From Bacillota bacterium (GTDB taxonomy: Bacteria > Bacillota > Bacilli > Bacillales > Cytobacillaceae), in the NCBI GenBank assembly GCA_023387295.1, contig JAEWIG010000205.1, positions 1 to 38,394 on the forward strand: a DNA stretch of 38,394 bases, written 5' to 3'. This document shows, in pieces, positions 16,335 to 25,041 of this stretch (its first letter is position 1; every line of letters starts with the position of its first letter). The notes beneath the pieces were generated by a model. The model was given only the letters and a program-made list of their open reading frames with translations, was not told the DNA's origin and did not search any database. Made by a program: the position numbers and the translations under genes.

Positions 16335-16513
16335 AAAAAATCCTCCTTATATTCTAAATAACCCACAACTCAACATTAGCAGAATATGGAATTTAATAAA
16401 AGAGGTTAATATGTCTGAAACGTTCTACTTAGACAGTTAAAGGAATAATACCACGGCAATCGAAAACCAACTGTCAAAGATTATAACTATATCCAATTAC
16501 AAGCGAAACTAAA

Positions 16514-16548
16514 CAACCAGTCGCCGGTTCAATACCGACAACTGGTTG
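16514..16548. repeat. Two-tier hairpin in a 300 bp gap
   Basis: CAACCAGT (16514-16521) pairs with ACTGGTTG (16541-16548), and inside it CGGT (16525-16528) with ACCG (16534-16537). No T tract follows. Otherwise the gap 16335-16634 contains only a nine-codon frame (MSETFYLDS, 16411-16440) behind AAGAGGT, which I do not regard as a gene. Confidence 0.45.
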
Positions 16549-16634
16549 GGTAAATGCTTTTGGATCTTTGTCTTCAAGACAGGGGCAATCTCCCACTGTA
16601 TATCAAACCTTTTTTTATTACATTTATGCTAATT

Positions 16635-17069
16635 CTAACCCTTCGTTGACAAAGAAAAGTTTAGTAGGCTATCAGAATTAAGACTATAAGAAACAACTTT
16701 CTTCTTGTGCTGCTTGACTACATCAACGTGATTATCGGATTTATAAACAAAGTAATTAACATCTTCTTTGCCTCTTTTTACGTTCATGACAAATGGAGTG
16801 ACATTAGTCTCTGGATGCAGAAATAATTTTTCATTGCCTGGAAATATATAATGTTTTTCCAAAAAGTTAGCTTCATTAAAATGGTCAGTAAATCTACTTT
16901 TTTCTTCCTCTTCTAAATGCTCTCCATTAAACGTTATAGTAACATCTTTTGAATTAAGTTTTGGATGAAGTGCAAATTTACTTAAAAACCATCCCACAAG
17001 TGCACTTGGAGGACTCATTAACAATTTAAGAAATAAAAATAGTATCGAAATAACCCACACCAATGTCAT
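16635..17069 (-). CDS. yfmQ: YfmQ-family protein
   Basis: About 144 residues from the ATG at 17069; an upstream TTG at 17087 would add six. One N-terminal membrane segment (VWVISILFLFLKLLM), then a soluble domain with FALHPKLNSKDVTITFNGEHL, FNEANFLEKHYIFPGNEKLF and VVKQHKKKVVSYSLNSDSLL. The order and wording match B. subtilis YfmQ as I remember it. Function unknown. Confidence 0.78.
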   Translation of the reverse strand: MTLVWVISILFLFLKLLMSPPSALVGWFLSKFALHPKLNSKDVTITFNGEHLEEEEKSRFTDHFNEANFLEKHYIFPGNEKLFLHPETNVTPFVMNVKRGKEDVNYFVYKSDNHVDVVKQHKKKVVSYSLNSDSLLNFSLSTKG

Positions 17070-17267
17070 ATATATCAACTCTTTCAATAAGAATCTCTGG
17101 TTATTAATATACCAAAGGTATTTATCTTAATAACATTAATATATTATCACAAAACTATTTAAGTGCATAATTTACTAACTCCTCCATTTGTTCATGTGAG
17201 ACAACATCAGTACTGTTAAATCATCCATATTGTTCTACCCCTTTATCAAAACAACAACCTACTCTAA

Positions 17268-17300
17268 TTAAAAAGCGTCCCTGATATTAATCAGAAACGC
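17268..17300 (-). terminator. Terminator of the secreted-protein gene
   Basis: GCGT (17275-17278) and CTGAT (17281-17285) pair with ATCAG (17290-17294) and ACGC (17297-17300), with a 2x2 internal loop. On the minus strand TTTTTAATT follows. Confidence 0.75.
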
Positions 17301-17310
17301 ATAGACCATT

Positions 17311-17868
17311 CTATTTTTTTCTTCTTCGGGTTACATAAACAATTCCCACTAATAGCAATCCCGAAACTAATGCTATGATATATAGATTATTATTATTTTC
17401 ATTCGTATCAGGTGATATTACCTTTGTCGGTTTTTCACCTTTTCCTAATTCCAGAATGTCTGTAGATGCAGCCGACAGAAGATTGGTTCTCGAGCAAAGG
17501 TTTACTCTAATTTGTCCTTCCGATTCATTCGCGTAAACTAAATACTCTTGATTTTGCTCAAATTCAAAGCCGCAGCTTGCTGAGTCTCTTTCTGTGTAAA
17601 CGATCATTTGTGAATTGCTTTTGCCTTTCCAAACTTCAGCAACCTCAAATTTTACTGCGATCAGGTCGGCAGATGATTGAATTAGCTTATTCCTATTCTT
17701 ATCAACCATTTCAATTACCTTACCTGAGAACACAGCTGAGCTACGCTCTAATTCTTCTTTTACAGGACCAGGTTCAGCACAAGAGCATGCATAGCTGATG
17801 GTTGGCGAATAATTTAAGATAGAAAAAAACATTAGAGAAAGCAGCATAATGCTCATTAATTTTTTCAT
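17311..17868 (-). CDS. Secreted, C-terminally membrane-anchored Cys-rich protein
   Basis: 185 residues. Signal peptide MKKLMSIMLLSLMFFSILNY with likely cleavage before the ACSCAEPGP segment. The CxC at the mature N-terminus, later ASCGFEF and LCSRTNLLSAA, and EVWKGKSNSQMIVYTE resemble the netrin/TIMP-like (NTR) domain of bacterial secreted proteins, in which Cys pairs form disulphides. The C-terminus is a membrane helix (LYIIALVSGLLLVGIVYV) plus RRRKK, like a sortase tail, but no LPxTG is present. AAAGGGGA precedes the ATG. The NTR link is inferred. Confidence 0.65.
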   Translation of the reverse strand: MKKLMSIMLLSLMFFSILNYSPTISYACSCAEPGPVKEELERSSAVFSGKVIEMVDKNRNKLIQSSADLIAVKFEVAEVWKGKSNSQMIVYTERDSASCGFEFEQNQEYLVYANESEGQIRVNLCSRTNLLSAASTDILELGKGEKPTKVISPDTNENNNNLYIIALVSGLLLVGIVYVTRRRKK

Positions 17869-17960
17869 TTCATCGTCCCCTTTTTATTTTTTAGACGATT
17901 GGAAATGTTAAGAAGTTACATAACAAAAATGCCCGCGATTGCTCACCACCGAAAAAGATC

Positions 17961-18064
17961 TGAGGGACATGAAAACCATTTCACTGCATAATCCAAGCCA
18001 AAAGTCCTTCATTACATAGATGAAGGACTTTCACACGAAAAAACCCTTCAGAAATGTCCCTCAT
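17961..18064. repeat. 104 bp element with 10 bp terminal inverted repeats and inner hairpin
   Basis: TGAGGGACAT (17961-17970) and ATGTCCCTCA (18055-18064) are exact complements. Inside, AAGTCCTTCAT (18003-18013) and ATGAAGGACTT (18021-18031) form a second strong hairpin. No coding capacity and no obvious target duplication. It could be a MITE-like element or a structured RNA. Confidence 0.55.
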
Positions 18065-18117
18065 ATTCAAAAAAACAGGGACGATTGAACAGATACACGA
18101 AAAAACGATCGGCCCAA

Positions 18118-18882
18118 TCAATTATTTATTTTTTGACAAACATAAATCATCGAATAGCTATTCGTATTAATAGGATTTTTGTTCCAATCACTATAAATAT
18201 GAAGAATTTTTAATTGATGTTTATCTAGTAATCTTTCCATCTCTTTAGGGAATACATAACGTAGCTTAATACGTGTTTTCAGTTCTTTTACTATTTTAGT
18301 CTGATTTAAGTATTTTCGAATCGTTGTATACTGTTGAATTTGTTCCAATCCATCATAATGACTGATTGTCGAAAGTTCTACTTTATAACCAGTATCTGCA
18401 TCAATATAGCTCGTCCAAAACTCCTCTGTAGGAGGTTGAAGGAGCTCTTCTATACTTGGAAACCTTGTATCAAAAACAAATAATCCATCTTCTTTTAATT
18501 GCCTTGAAACACTACTAAGTAACCCATCCTGAGCTTTATTTGTTAAAAAGTGTTGAAAGGAATTTCCTACTGAATAAATAAAATTACTCTTTATATCTAA
18601 ATTCAGATTTGTACAGTCTTCATGAATCCATGTAATAGCAAGATTTGCTTTCTTACTTTTATCTTCCGCAGCTTGGAGCATCCCTTTATGGACATCAACA
18701 CCAATCATCTCATGTCCTGCCAATCCTAACGGAATCGTTATACGACCCGTTCCACATGCAATATCAATAATTGGCCCTTCACAATTCCTTGCTAGTTCTG
18801 CAAGAAATTCAAGATCAAACGTACCTTGATTTTCTTTATCATAAAGAGCTGGATTATCAAATTCTTCAAAAAACTGTTCCAT
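18118..18882 (-). CDS. Class I SAM-dependent methyltransferase
   Basis: About 254 residues from the ATG at 18882, which has GGGGAT upstream; a TTG 11 codons earlier (18915) is less likely. Motif I is PIIDIACGTGRITIPLGLAG, then MIGVDVHKGMLQAAEDK, IHEDCTNLNL and the SVGNSFQHF segment. Substrate unknown. It follows the fhs region on the same strand, but a good terminator (18997-19031) separates them. Confidence 0.82.
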   Translation of the reverse strand: MEQFFEEFDNPALYDKENQGTFDLEFLAELARNCEGPIIDIACGTGRITIPLGLAGHEMIGVDVHKGMLQAAEDKSKKANLAITWIHEDCTNLNLDIKSNFIYSVGNSFQHFLTNKAQDGLLSSVSRQLKEDGLFVFDTRFPSIEELLQPPTEEFWTSYIDADTGYKVELSTISHYDGLEQIQQYTTIRKYLNQTKIVKELKTRIKLRYVFPKEMERLLDKHQLKILHIYSDWNKNPINTNSYSMIYVCQKINN

Positions 18883-18996
18883 ATTTATCCCCACATCATT
18901 TATATTGTTAAACAAATTTTATAACAGACTTATCTTCTATAGCCTTAACTAAAATTCCTTCTTTTTCCCTTATGATGGCCTTTTCAAAATAAAAGA

Positions 18997-19031
18997 GTGC
19001 TATTGGTAGATATTTATCCTACCAATAACAC
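18997..19031 (-). terminator. Terminator of the fhs operon
   Basis: GTGCTATTGGTAG (18997-19009) pairs with CTACCAATAACAC (19019-19031), 13 bp with one G-U. On the minus strand TCTTTTATTTT follows. Confidence 0.9.
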
Positions 19032-19069
19032 CCTGGATTCTGAGTAATTAATATAATTGTTTTTCCAAA

Positions 19070-20746
19070 CTAGAACAATCCTGTAACTTCACCTTCACTA
19101 TTAATATCGATTCTTTCTGCTGCAGGTACTTTCGGTAAGCCTGGCATTGTCATCATTGCACCCGTGATAGCGACAATAAAGCCTGCTCCTGCTGATACTT
19201 TTAAATTACGGATTGTAATTCTAAAGCCCTCTGGTCTGCATAACAGGTCTTTGTCATCTGAGAAAGAATATTGTGTCTTTGCAACACATATTGGCAACTT
19301 TCCAAAGCCCATTTCTGTTAACACTTTCATTTCCTTTTTTGCTTCACCTGTAAAATCGACTCCGTCTGCACCATATACTTTCGTTGCGATTTTCGTGAGC
19401 TTTTCTTCAATTGAATCTTCATCTTCATAAACAAATTGGAAGTTGTTTTCTTGTTCAACGACGTCTTTCACTCTCGCAGCTAGTTCTAAACCACCTTTGC
19501 CTCCTTTGCCCCATACATCTGCAATAATGGCCTCAACACCAATCTTTGCACAAGCACGTTTTACTTCTTCCATTTCTTCTTCTGTATCTGTCGGGAACTT
19601 ATTTATCGCTACCACCATTGGCAAACCATAATGCGTTTGAATATTTTCGATATGCTTCATTAAGTTCGGCATACCTTTCACGACTGCATCAACATTTTCC
19701 TTGTTTAATTCCTGCTTATGAACCCCACCATGAAGCTTCAAGGCACGAATGGTTGCTACTAAAACGACCGCATCTGGATGAATATTAGCGTTTCTACATT
19801 TAATATCAATGAACTTTTCAGCACCTAAATCTGCGCCAAAGCCTGCTTCCGTTACGACATAATCTGCATATTTTAGAGCCATTTTCGTCGCAATGACACT
19901 GTTACAGCCATGAGCAATATTGGCGAATGGTCCACCATGAATAATGGCTGGTGTCTTCGCTAATGTCTGAACTAGATTTGGACGAATGGCATCCTTTAAT
20001 AGTACGGTCATGGCTCCTTCTGCCTTCAAATCTCCAGCAGTAATCGGATTTCCTACATTTGAATAACCGATGACTATATTTCTAATTCTTTCTTTCAAGT
20101 CATCTAGATCGTTAGACAAGCAAAGGATGGCCATAATTTCTGATGCTACTGTGATATCATAGCCATCCTCTCTCGGCACACCATTCGTTTTCCCATTTAA
20201 ACCGTTCACGATATACCGAAGCTGACGATCATTCATATCGACTACACGTTTCCAAGTGATTCTACGATTATCTATTTCTAGTTCATTGCCATGGAAAATA
20301 TGGTTATCAATCATCGCTGCTAATAAGTTATTTGCAGCACCAATCGCATGGAAATCACCAGTGAAATGTAAATTGATGTCTTCCATTGGCACTACTTGTG
20401 AATAGCCGCCTCCTGCTGCTCCACCCTTTACACCGAATACTGGACCTAGTGAAGGTTCTCTTAATGCAACAACAACCTTTTCACCAAGCTCATGAAACGC
20501 GTCTGCTAATCCGACCGAAGTTGTTGTTTTTCCTTCTCCAGCAGCAGTTGGTGTAATCGCTGTAACTAAGATCAGTTTTCCATTTGGCTTATCCTTTAGT
20601 CGTTCTAGTTCACTAATATCCAGCTTAGCCTTGTACTTCCCGTACATATCTAACGTACTTTCGTCAATTCCAATGCTCTTCGCTATATCAACGACCGGAA
20701 TCATCGTATTTTGATTTGCAATTTCAATATCACTAAGATGTGCCAT
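19070..20746 (-). CDS. fhs: Formate-tetrahydrofolate ligase
   Basis: About 558 residues. Catalyses ATP + formate + THF to 10-formyl-THF, and in the reverse direction gains ATP. P-loop TPTAAGEGKTTTSVGLAD, then EPSLGPVFGVKGGAAGGGYS, INLHFTGDFHAI, HGGPFANIAHGCNS, TEAGFGADLGAEKF and C-terminal PGLPKVPAAE, all typical of Fhs. The ATG at 20746 lies 7 nt after AAAGGAG; the ATG at 20752 is too close to it. The 141 bp before it (20747-20887) holds two small hairpins (AATGTT/AACATT; CGGGCT/AGCCCG) but no clear terminator, so it is probably the last gene of the ftcD operon. Confidence 0.96.
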   Translation of the reverse strand: MAHLSDIEIANQNTMIPVVDIAKSIGIDESTLDMYGKYKAKLDISELERLKDKPNGKLILVTAITPTAAGEGKTTTSVGLADAFHELGEKVVVALREPSLGPVFGVKGGAAGGGYSQVVPMEDINLHFTGDFHAIGAANNLLAAMIDNHIFHGNELEIDNRRITWKRVVDMNDRQLRYIVNGLNGKTNGVPREDGYDITVASEIMAILCLSNDLDDLKERIRNIVIGYSNVGNPITAGDLKAEGAMTVLLKDAIRPNLVQTLAKTPAIIHGGPFANIAHGCNSVIATKMALKYADYVVTEAGFGADLGAEKFIDIKCRNANIHPDAVVLVATIRALKLHGGVHKQELNKENVDAVVKGMPNLMKHIENIQTHYGLPMVVAINKFPTDTEEEMEEVKRACAKIGVEAIIADVWGKGGKGGLELAARVKDVVEQENNFQFVYEDEDSIEEKLTKIATKVYGADGVDFTGEAKKEMKVLTEMGFGKLPICVAKTQYSFSDDKDLLCRPEGFRITIRNLKVSAGAGFIVAITGAMMTMPGLPKVPAAERIDINSEGEVTGLF

Positions 20747-20887
20747 TGTCATTCTCCTTTAATGTAAATTTGTAGATTTCATTTATCGAGGGATAACGGG
20801 CTATACGGAGGGGGAATGTACAGCCCGCAAATGTTCGGATTCTCCACCTAACATTCATAGGAAAATCCTAGCTAATGATGATTCACC

Positions 20888-21517
20888 TTATAAGCTTTTT
20901 TCAATATCGTGATATATCTTGTCAGCAATCTCGCTACCTTCTGCTAATATTGCTTTTCCTTTTTCGAAATACTCATTTTTGAAAGCTTCATCCTTAACGC
21001 CACCTAAATTAATAAGAACATTTAGCCAGCTTCCATATAATCCAGCTTTCATTGTCAGTGCAGCAACACCTAAGTCACTCGCAGCGTTCGTATTGGATTT
21101 ACCAACTGCCATTGATGTTAAGCGAATCCCTTTAACAATTAGCTCCATTGTTTCAAAAGGAACCTTTGTCGCATTTTTGAGTGCAGCTTGCATCGCTTCT
21201 TTTCTTCTTTCTTTGTCCTCTTCTGTTTCCTTTGGTAAATCGAATACAGCAGATACTTGGTTAAAGGCTTCTGTATCAGCATCAATTGCTATTAGGAGCT
21301 CATTGCTCAAAATTCTCATCTTGCTTAATAAGCTTTCCATCTCATCATTGTATTCCGCATATTTCTTTTTACCGACTGTTAACTCCGTAACCATTTTCGT
21401 TAAGGAAGTACCTACTGCAGCAACAAGTGCTGAAGCTGAGCCACCTCCTGGAGCAGGTTCATTTGATCCTAATACTTCAATAAATTCAGTAATTTTCAAA
21501 TCGACTAATTTACTCAT
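20888..21517 (-). CDS. fchA: Formimidoyl-THF cyclodeaminase
   Basis: 209 residues. Converts 5-formimino-THF to 5,10-methenyl-THF and ammonia. The family hallmark EPAPGGGSASALVAAVG is near residue 20, with TSMAVGKSNTNAASDLGVAA and GLYGSWLNVLINL further on. It is the separate cyclodeaminase found in purine- and histidine-degrading bacteria, here encoded beside its substrate-forming transferase. AGGAG precedes the ATG; the TSUP gene ends 27 bp upstream. Confidence 0.93.
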   Translation of the reverse strand: MSKLVDLKITEFIEVLGSNEPAPGGGSASALVAAVGTSLTKMVTELTVGKKKYAEYNDEMESLLSKMRILSNELLIAIDADTEAFNQVSAVFDLPKETEEDKERRKEAMQAALKNATKVPFETMELIVKGIRLTSMAVGKSNTNAASDLGVAALTMKAGLYGSWLNVLINLGGVKDEAFKNEYFEKGKAILAEGSEIADKIYHDIEKSL

Positions 21518-21544
21518 CTTTCAATCTCCTATTCTAAAAAGATT

Positions 21545-22465
21545 TTAGTTTAGTTGTTCAGCATTTACTGTTTCAGGATTTTGCATAGCTTTACGTGATT
21601 TTATCCAAGAGCGCAGCATTTGAATCGCCGTATAGATGACAACAAAGAAAATAACTTTCTGTAACATGGCTATTGGCATATTCTTAACGATGAAGGCTGC
21701 AATGATAACTCCAAGTGGTCCACAAATGAGAAATGCTATAGATGCTTTACGGTGATATTGACCTTCTTTCACATATTTAGCACCAGAAATTGTTTGCATG
21801 AATGCTGTAGCGCCTGTCATAAGCGGGTATGCAGTAAGTGGAGACAAACCTAGAACGAAAGACATGGCCATAATCGGTGCATATTGCCCAATTCCTAGAC
21901 ATGCTGCCACACCTACAACAAAGCACCAAACAAATCCAATGGCTAATTTTGTTCCACGTAATCCCATTTCAACCCCATTCATTTCGAATAGGCTAATAAA
22001 TCCGGCAAACATTAGAAATGCGACAACAAATAATGCGACACCCATTGCAAGTTGGATTTTTGCTTCAGATAACCTTGACACAACTGAAGCACCGAAATAG
22101 GCTCCAAGCATAGTAGCAGCGATTAAAACAACAAGTGTCAAGTAATCTACTTTCACTATCGTAATAAAGATAAATGCTTCTAAAAAAACGGATGATGTCG
22201 TTCCTACATTCAATGTTCCGGGAATTTTTTTATCTGGCATCATTTTCCCAATTTTAAATGTAGCCGTAGAAAGAGCAAAACTACCAATTCCTAATGTATC
22301 GAAGAAGTTTACGATTGTTCCAATAATTCCAAATGAAGCAAATTTTTTCGTAGATATATCTTCAAGGTTGCCCTCTTTTTTCGCTTGTAAGTAGTCTTTA
22401 ATGAAAATACGCAGGTAATTAAGGAATAGTACAACCAATATTGCTAGAATTATTTTTATATACAT
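21545..22465 (-). CDS. TSUP (TauE/SafE) family membrane permease
   Basis: 306 residues with about eight membrane helices. The N-terminal half carries GTIVNFFDTLGIGSFALSTA and TLNVGTTSSVFLEAFIF, the C-terminal half GVAACLGIGQYAPIMAM and GATAFMQTISGAKYV, the paired Gly-rich repeats of TSUP carriers. Family members export or import sulfite, sulfoacetate and other organic anions. Its position between ftcD and fchA suggests the anion belongs to this pathway (for example the carboxylate left after formimino transfer, or its precursor), which is inference. Confidence 0.82.
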   Translation of the reverse strand: MYIKIILAILVVLFLNYLRIFIKDYLQAKKEGNLEDISTKKFASFGIIGTIVNFFDTLGIGSFALSTATFKIGKMMPDKKIPGTLNVGTTSSVFLEAFIFITIVKVDYLTLVVLIAATMLGAYFGASVVSRLSEAKIQLAMGVALFVVAFLMFAGFISLFEMNGVEMGLRGTKLAIGFVWCFVVGVAACLGIGQYAPIMAMSFVLGLSPLTAYPLMTGATAFMQTISGAKYVKEGQYHRKASIAFLICGPLGVIIAAFIVKNMPIAMLQKVIFFVVIYTAIQMLRSWIKSRKAMQNPETVNAEQLN

Positions 22466-22505
22466 AACTATTGCTCCTTCGCAATTAGTTTACCTGTTTG
22501 GAAAC

Positions 22506-22525
22506 GGGGCATTGAGGAATGCCCC
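22506..22525 (-). other. Intercistronic hairpin between ftcD and the TSUP gene
   Basis: GGGGCATT and AATGCCCC form a perfect 8 bp stem with a 4 nt loop. On the minus strand only GTTT follows, so it is at most a leaky terminator or an RNA-processing/stability hairpin. Confidence 0.6.
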
Positions 22526-22550
22526 ATCTAAACATAACCAATGCACTATT

Positions 22551-23525
22551 TTACAAGTGAAACTCGATAATTTGCGCTGGATCAAAACCTATTAATTTCA
22601 TATTTTCTTCTAAAACGCTAACTAATTTTTTGTAGTCTTTACCATCGAATTCATAGCCGAATTGTTTCGCTGCCTCTACTACATAATCAACCTTAAGCGG
22701 TCCAACAAGCTCAGTAGCAATTACTTTTGTTCCTCTTTTTTGAGCTTCTTTTTCTACATAATCGCGTAGCATAACGAGTGGAGTTTCTGTTGCGTTAAAT
22801 ACGTTCATTGAAACAGCTGTGCCTGGTTTTCCTTCATCTTTAAATCCTACACTCTTAATCGATAACCAACCGTGTTCTTCACTCTTAACTAATTTAGCGA
22901 TTTCTTTGGCAATACTTACGTCTTCTGATTCGACGAAAACGTTATAAGCTACTAATCCTTCGTAATCCGAGCATACTGTACAAGCTCCCTTTTTCGAATC
23001 TAGCTTGCCATCAACTGATAAATCCGGCTGTCTCATTTCTCTATCTGGATGGCCTTCATCTTCAAGTAGAGCCTTTAAGCCTTCATACTGGCCTTTGCGA
23101 ATATTTGTATTTGATTTTTTATACTCTGTCCTTGCGTTCAATCCAGAGAAGAAAACTGGAACTTTCGTATTTTCATATAGTGATTGACCTAACTTTTCCG
23201 CTAATTCCTTTGTTTCTTCTATTGTAATGTTCTCAAGTGGGAATACCGGGAATGTATCGAGCGCACCGATACGAGGATGGTCTCCTTTTTGAACTTCCAT
23301 ATTGACATTTTCATAAATTACTTTTGCCATTTTTAACATTGCTTCTTCACAATGCTGTGGTTCAATGATAAAAGTTAATACCGTTCTGTTAAAATTATGT
23401 TCTGGTTCAACAGCAACAATCTTTACAGATTCAACTTGCCTTACCGCATCTACAACCGCATTAACAACTTCAAGATTACGTCCTTCACTGAAATTCGGCA
23501 CCGCTAAAATGTGTTTCTTGCTCAT
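22551..23525 (-). CDS. ftcD: Glutamate formimidoyltransferase (single-domain FtcD)
   Basis: 324 residues, the transferase domain alone, without the fused cyclodeaminase of the bifunctional enzyme. Moves the formimino group of N-formiminoglutamate (or a similar formimino compound) to THF. Motifs: LAVPNFSEGRNLEVV at the start, DHPRIGALDTFPVFPLENI with the catalytic His, RKGQYEGLKALL, GTAVSMNVFNATETPL and ATELVGPLKVDYV. AAGGAGGA precedes the ATG. It heads the gene set ftcD-TSUP-fchA-fhs. Formiminoglycine is an alternative donor. Confidence 0.93.
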   Translation of the reverse strand: MSKKHILAVPNFSEGRNLEVVNAVVDAVRQVESVKIVAVEPEHNFNRTVLTFIIEPQHCEEAMLKMAKVIYENVNMEVQKGDHPRIGALDTFPVFPLENITIEETKELAEKLGQSLYENTKVPVFFSGLNARTEYKKSNTNIRKGQYEGLKALLEDEGHPDREMRQPDLSVDGKLDSKKGACTVCSDYEGLVAYNVFVESEDVSIAKEIAKLVKSEEHGWLSIKSVGFKDEGKPGTAVSMNVFNATETPLVMLRDYVEKEAQKRGTKVIATELVGPLKVDYVVEAAKQFGYEFDGKDYKKLVSVLEENMKLIGFDPAQIIEFHL

Positions 23526-23581
23526 AATGAATTCCTCCTTAAAGTTTTAAGTAATTTATTTGTTTTCCTGACTACACCTTC

Positions 23582-23613
23582 ATCATAAAATGTAAGCGTC
23601 TACAAAACGTCTA
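23582..23613 (-). promoter_or_regulatory. Putative SARP-type activator site and promoter of the ftcD operon
   Basis: On the minus strand the heptamers TAGACGT (23613-23607) and TAGACGC (23602-23596) are 11 bp apart. Then come exactly 8 bp and TATGAT (23587-23582), a good -10. No consensus -35 exists. This is the layout known for Streptomyces SARP activators. Confidence 0.55.
23591..23604. promoter_or_regulatory. cre: CcpA cre site candidate
   Basis: TGTAAGCGTCTACA matches the cre consensus TGWAANCGNTNWCA at 13 of 14 positions. It overlaps the second heptamer and the segment before the -10 of the ftcD promoter, a position fit for glucose repression. Confidence 0.65.
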
Positions 23614-23702
23614 AAAATTTTTTAACCTGAGTTTTTTGTTGACGTTTTTGTGAATATATAAGACTATGCGAGCAATAAAATTTGACGTAATCCTTTTAAT
23701 TT

Positions 23703-25040
23703 TTAAGAATGACTCTTTTCGCATATAATGTTGTTCGACATCTCTTTCACCTTGTTTCTCACCGTTGATATAAAATACAATGACCCTGTTATAAGGAAGA
23801 AATCTTCTTCATCCATTTTATTTAGAATAGAGCTCATCGCGTCTTCCCAATTATTCACGATATTTTGATGACCATATTTTTTATAATCTTCTTTTGTTAA
23901 AGCCTGATTATGCTCAAAGGAAGTTATAATGAATTCCTCATATTCGATTTCTTCCAATAATTGAAGCATCCCAGAGATATCCTTCGTATTAATGGCTGAA
24001 AATAGAATATAAAGTTTGCCTTTATCCGTTTTTCTCATCATTTCCTGTACATTGTGCTGTAATCTTTTCATTGCATGGACATTATGTGCACCATCCGTTA
24101 TGATATATGGTCTTTCAGATAAAATTTCCATTCTTCCTGGAATAAATGCTTTGTTCAATCCTTCACTTATCATTAGTTTATTAGTAGCAAGCTGACATTT
24201 TTCCATAAAAGTGTAATAAATTTGGAGTGCCATTCCTGCATTTTCTACTTGATGCTTTCCAAGTAGTGTCGTATATAAAAGCGGATGCTGCTGTGAGCGA
24301 TTTGTAAAAGAAAAATATTCTCTTGAAAGGTGTTCTGACAATATGTGCTGTACCGTGTATTCTTCGTTAAATCGATAAATGTCCGCTCCGACGCTTGTAG
24401 CCTTTTGTTCAATAACGTTTAATGCCTCTTCACATATATTCCCAGTAACAACCGAGCAACCTTCCTTAATGATTCCTGCTTTTTGCTCCGCAATTTCTTC
24501 TATTGTATTGCCTAGAATTTGCAGATGGTCCAAACCTATTGTCGTAATTCCACAAACAATGGGTGTTACAACATTTGTACTGTCTAACAATCCACCTAGC
24601 CCAACTTCAATAACAGCAACATCGACCTGTTTCTTATGAAAATACATGAACATCATCGCCGTGATGACTTCAAATTCGGTTGCTCCATTTACACCTTCGC
24701 TCTTGTCCATTTCTAGCACAATCGGCTTTATCTTATTTACTAAAAAAATAAGGTCATCATTCGAAATATGATGACCATTTATACTTATTTCTTCATTGAA
24801 GCTTTCGATAAAAGGAGAAGTAAACGTACCAACGACTAGTCCACTATGTTGTAAAAGCTCTTTTACATACGTTACCGTTGAGCCCTTTCCATTCGTTCCG
24901 GCTATATGAATAACCTTTAATTTTTTTTGCGGATCCCCTAATTTTTCAAGTAAATATTCCATTCTGAATAAACCAGGACGAATTCCAAATTGATCGCGAC
25001 TATGAATCCAATTTAATGCTTCTAAATAGTTATTCTCCAT
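23703..25040 (-). CDS. folC: Folylpolyglutamate synthase / dihydrofolate synthase
   Basis: 445 residues. Adds glutamates to (dihydro)folate. P-loop HIAGTNGKGSTVTYVKELL, then TSPFIESFNEEISINGHHIS, FEVITAMMFMYF, VIEVGLGGLLDSTNVV and ITDGAHNVHAMKRL, standard Mur-ligase-type FolC. Its ATG follows the folT stop by one base, with GAGGAAA inside the folT end. The link to folT and the formimino genes suggests a second, pathway-dedicated FolC copy; whether another exists in the genome cannot be seen. Confidence 0.93.
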   Translation of the reverse strand: MENNYLEALNWIHSRDQFGIRPGLFRMEYLLEKLGDPQKKLKVIHIAGTNGKGSTVTYVKELLQHSGLVVGTFTSPFIESFNEEISINGHHISNDDLIFLVNKIKPIVLEMDKSEGVNGATEFEVITAMMFMYFHKKQVDVAVIEVGLGGLLDSTNVVTPIVCGITTIGLDHLQILGNTIEEIAEQKAGIIKEGCSVVTGNICEEALNVIEQKATSVGADIYRFNEEYTVQHILSEHLSREYFSFTNRSQQHPLLYTTLLGKHQVENAGMALQIYYTFMEKCQLATNKLMISEGLNKAFIPGRMEILSERPYIITDGAHNVHAMKRLQHNVQEMMRKTDKGKLYILFSAINTKDISGMLQLLEEIEYEEFIITSFEHNQALTKEDYKKYGHQNIVNNWEDAMSSILNKMDEEDFFLITGSLYFISTVRNKVKEMSNNIICEKSHS

Positions 25041-25041
25041 G

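Noticed and set aside
16411..16440. Nine-codon frame MSETFYLDS after AAGAGGT
   Set aside because: Too short, no conservation evidence, and it overlaps the promoter side of a minus-strand gene.
16514..16548. GGTTCAATACC inside the hairpin looked like a tRNA T-arm
   Set aside because: The 5 bp T stem, acceptor and anticodon arms cannot be formed around it.
20747..20887. Terminator between fchA and fhs
   Set aside because: Two small stems exist but no T tract follows, so cotranscription is more likely.
20919..21548. A 209-codon open frame on the plus strand
   Set aside because: It is the antisense shadow of fchA, with no ribosome binding site and low-complexity Ser/Leu content.
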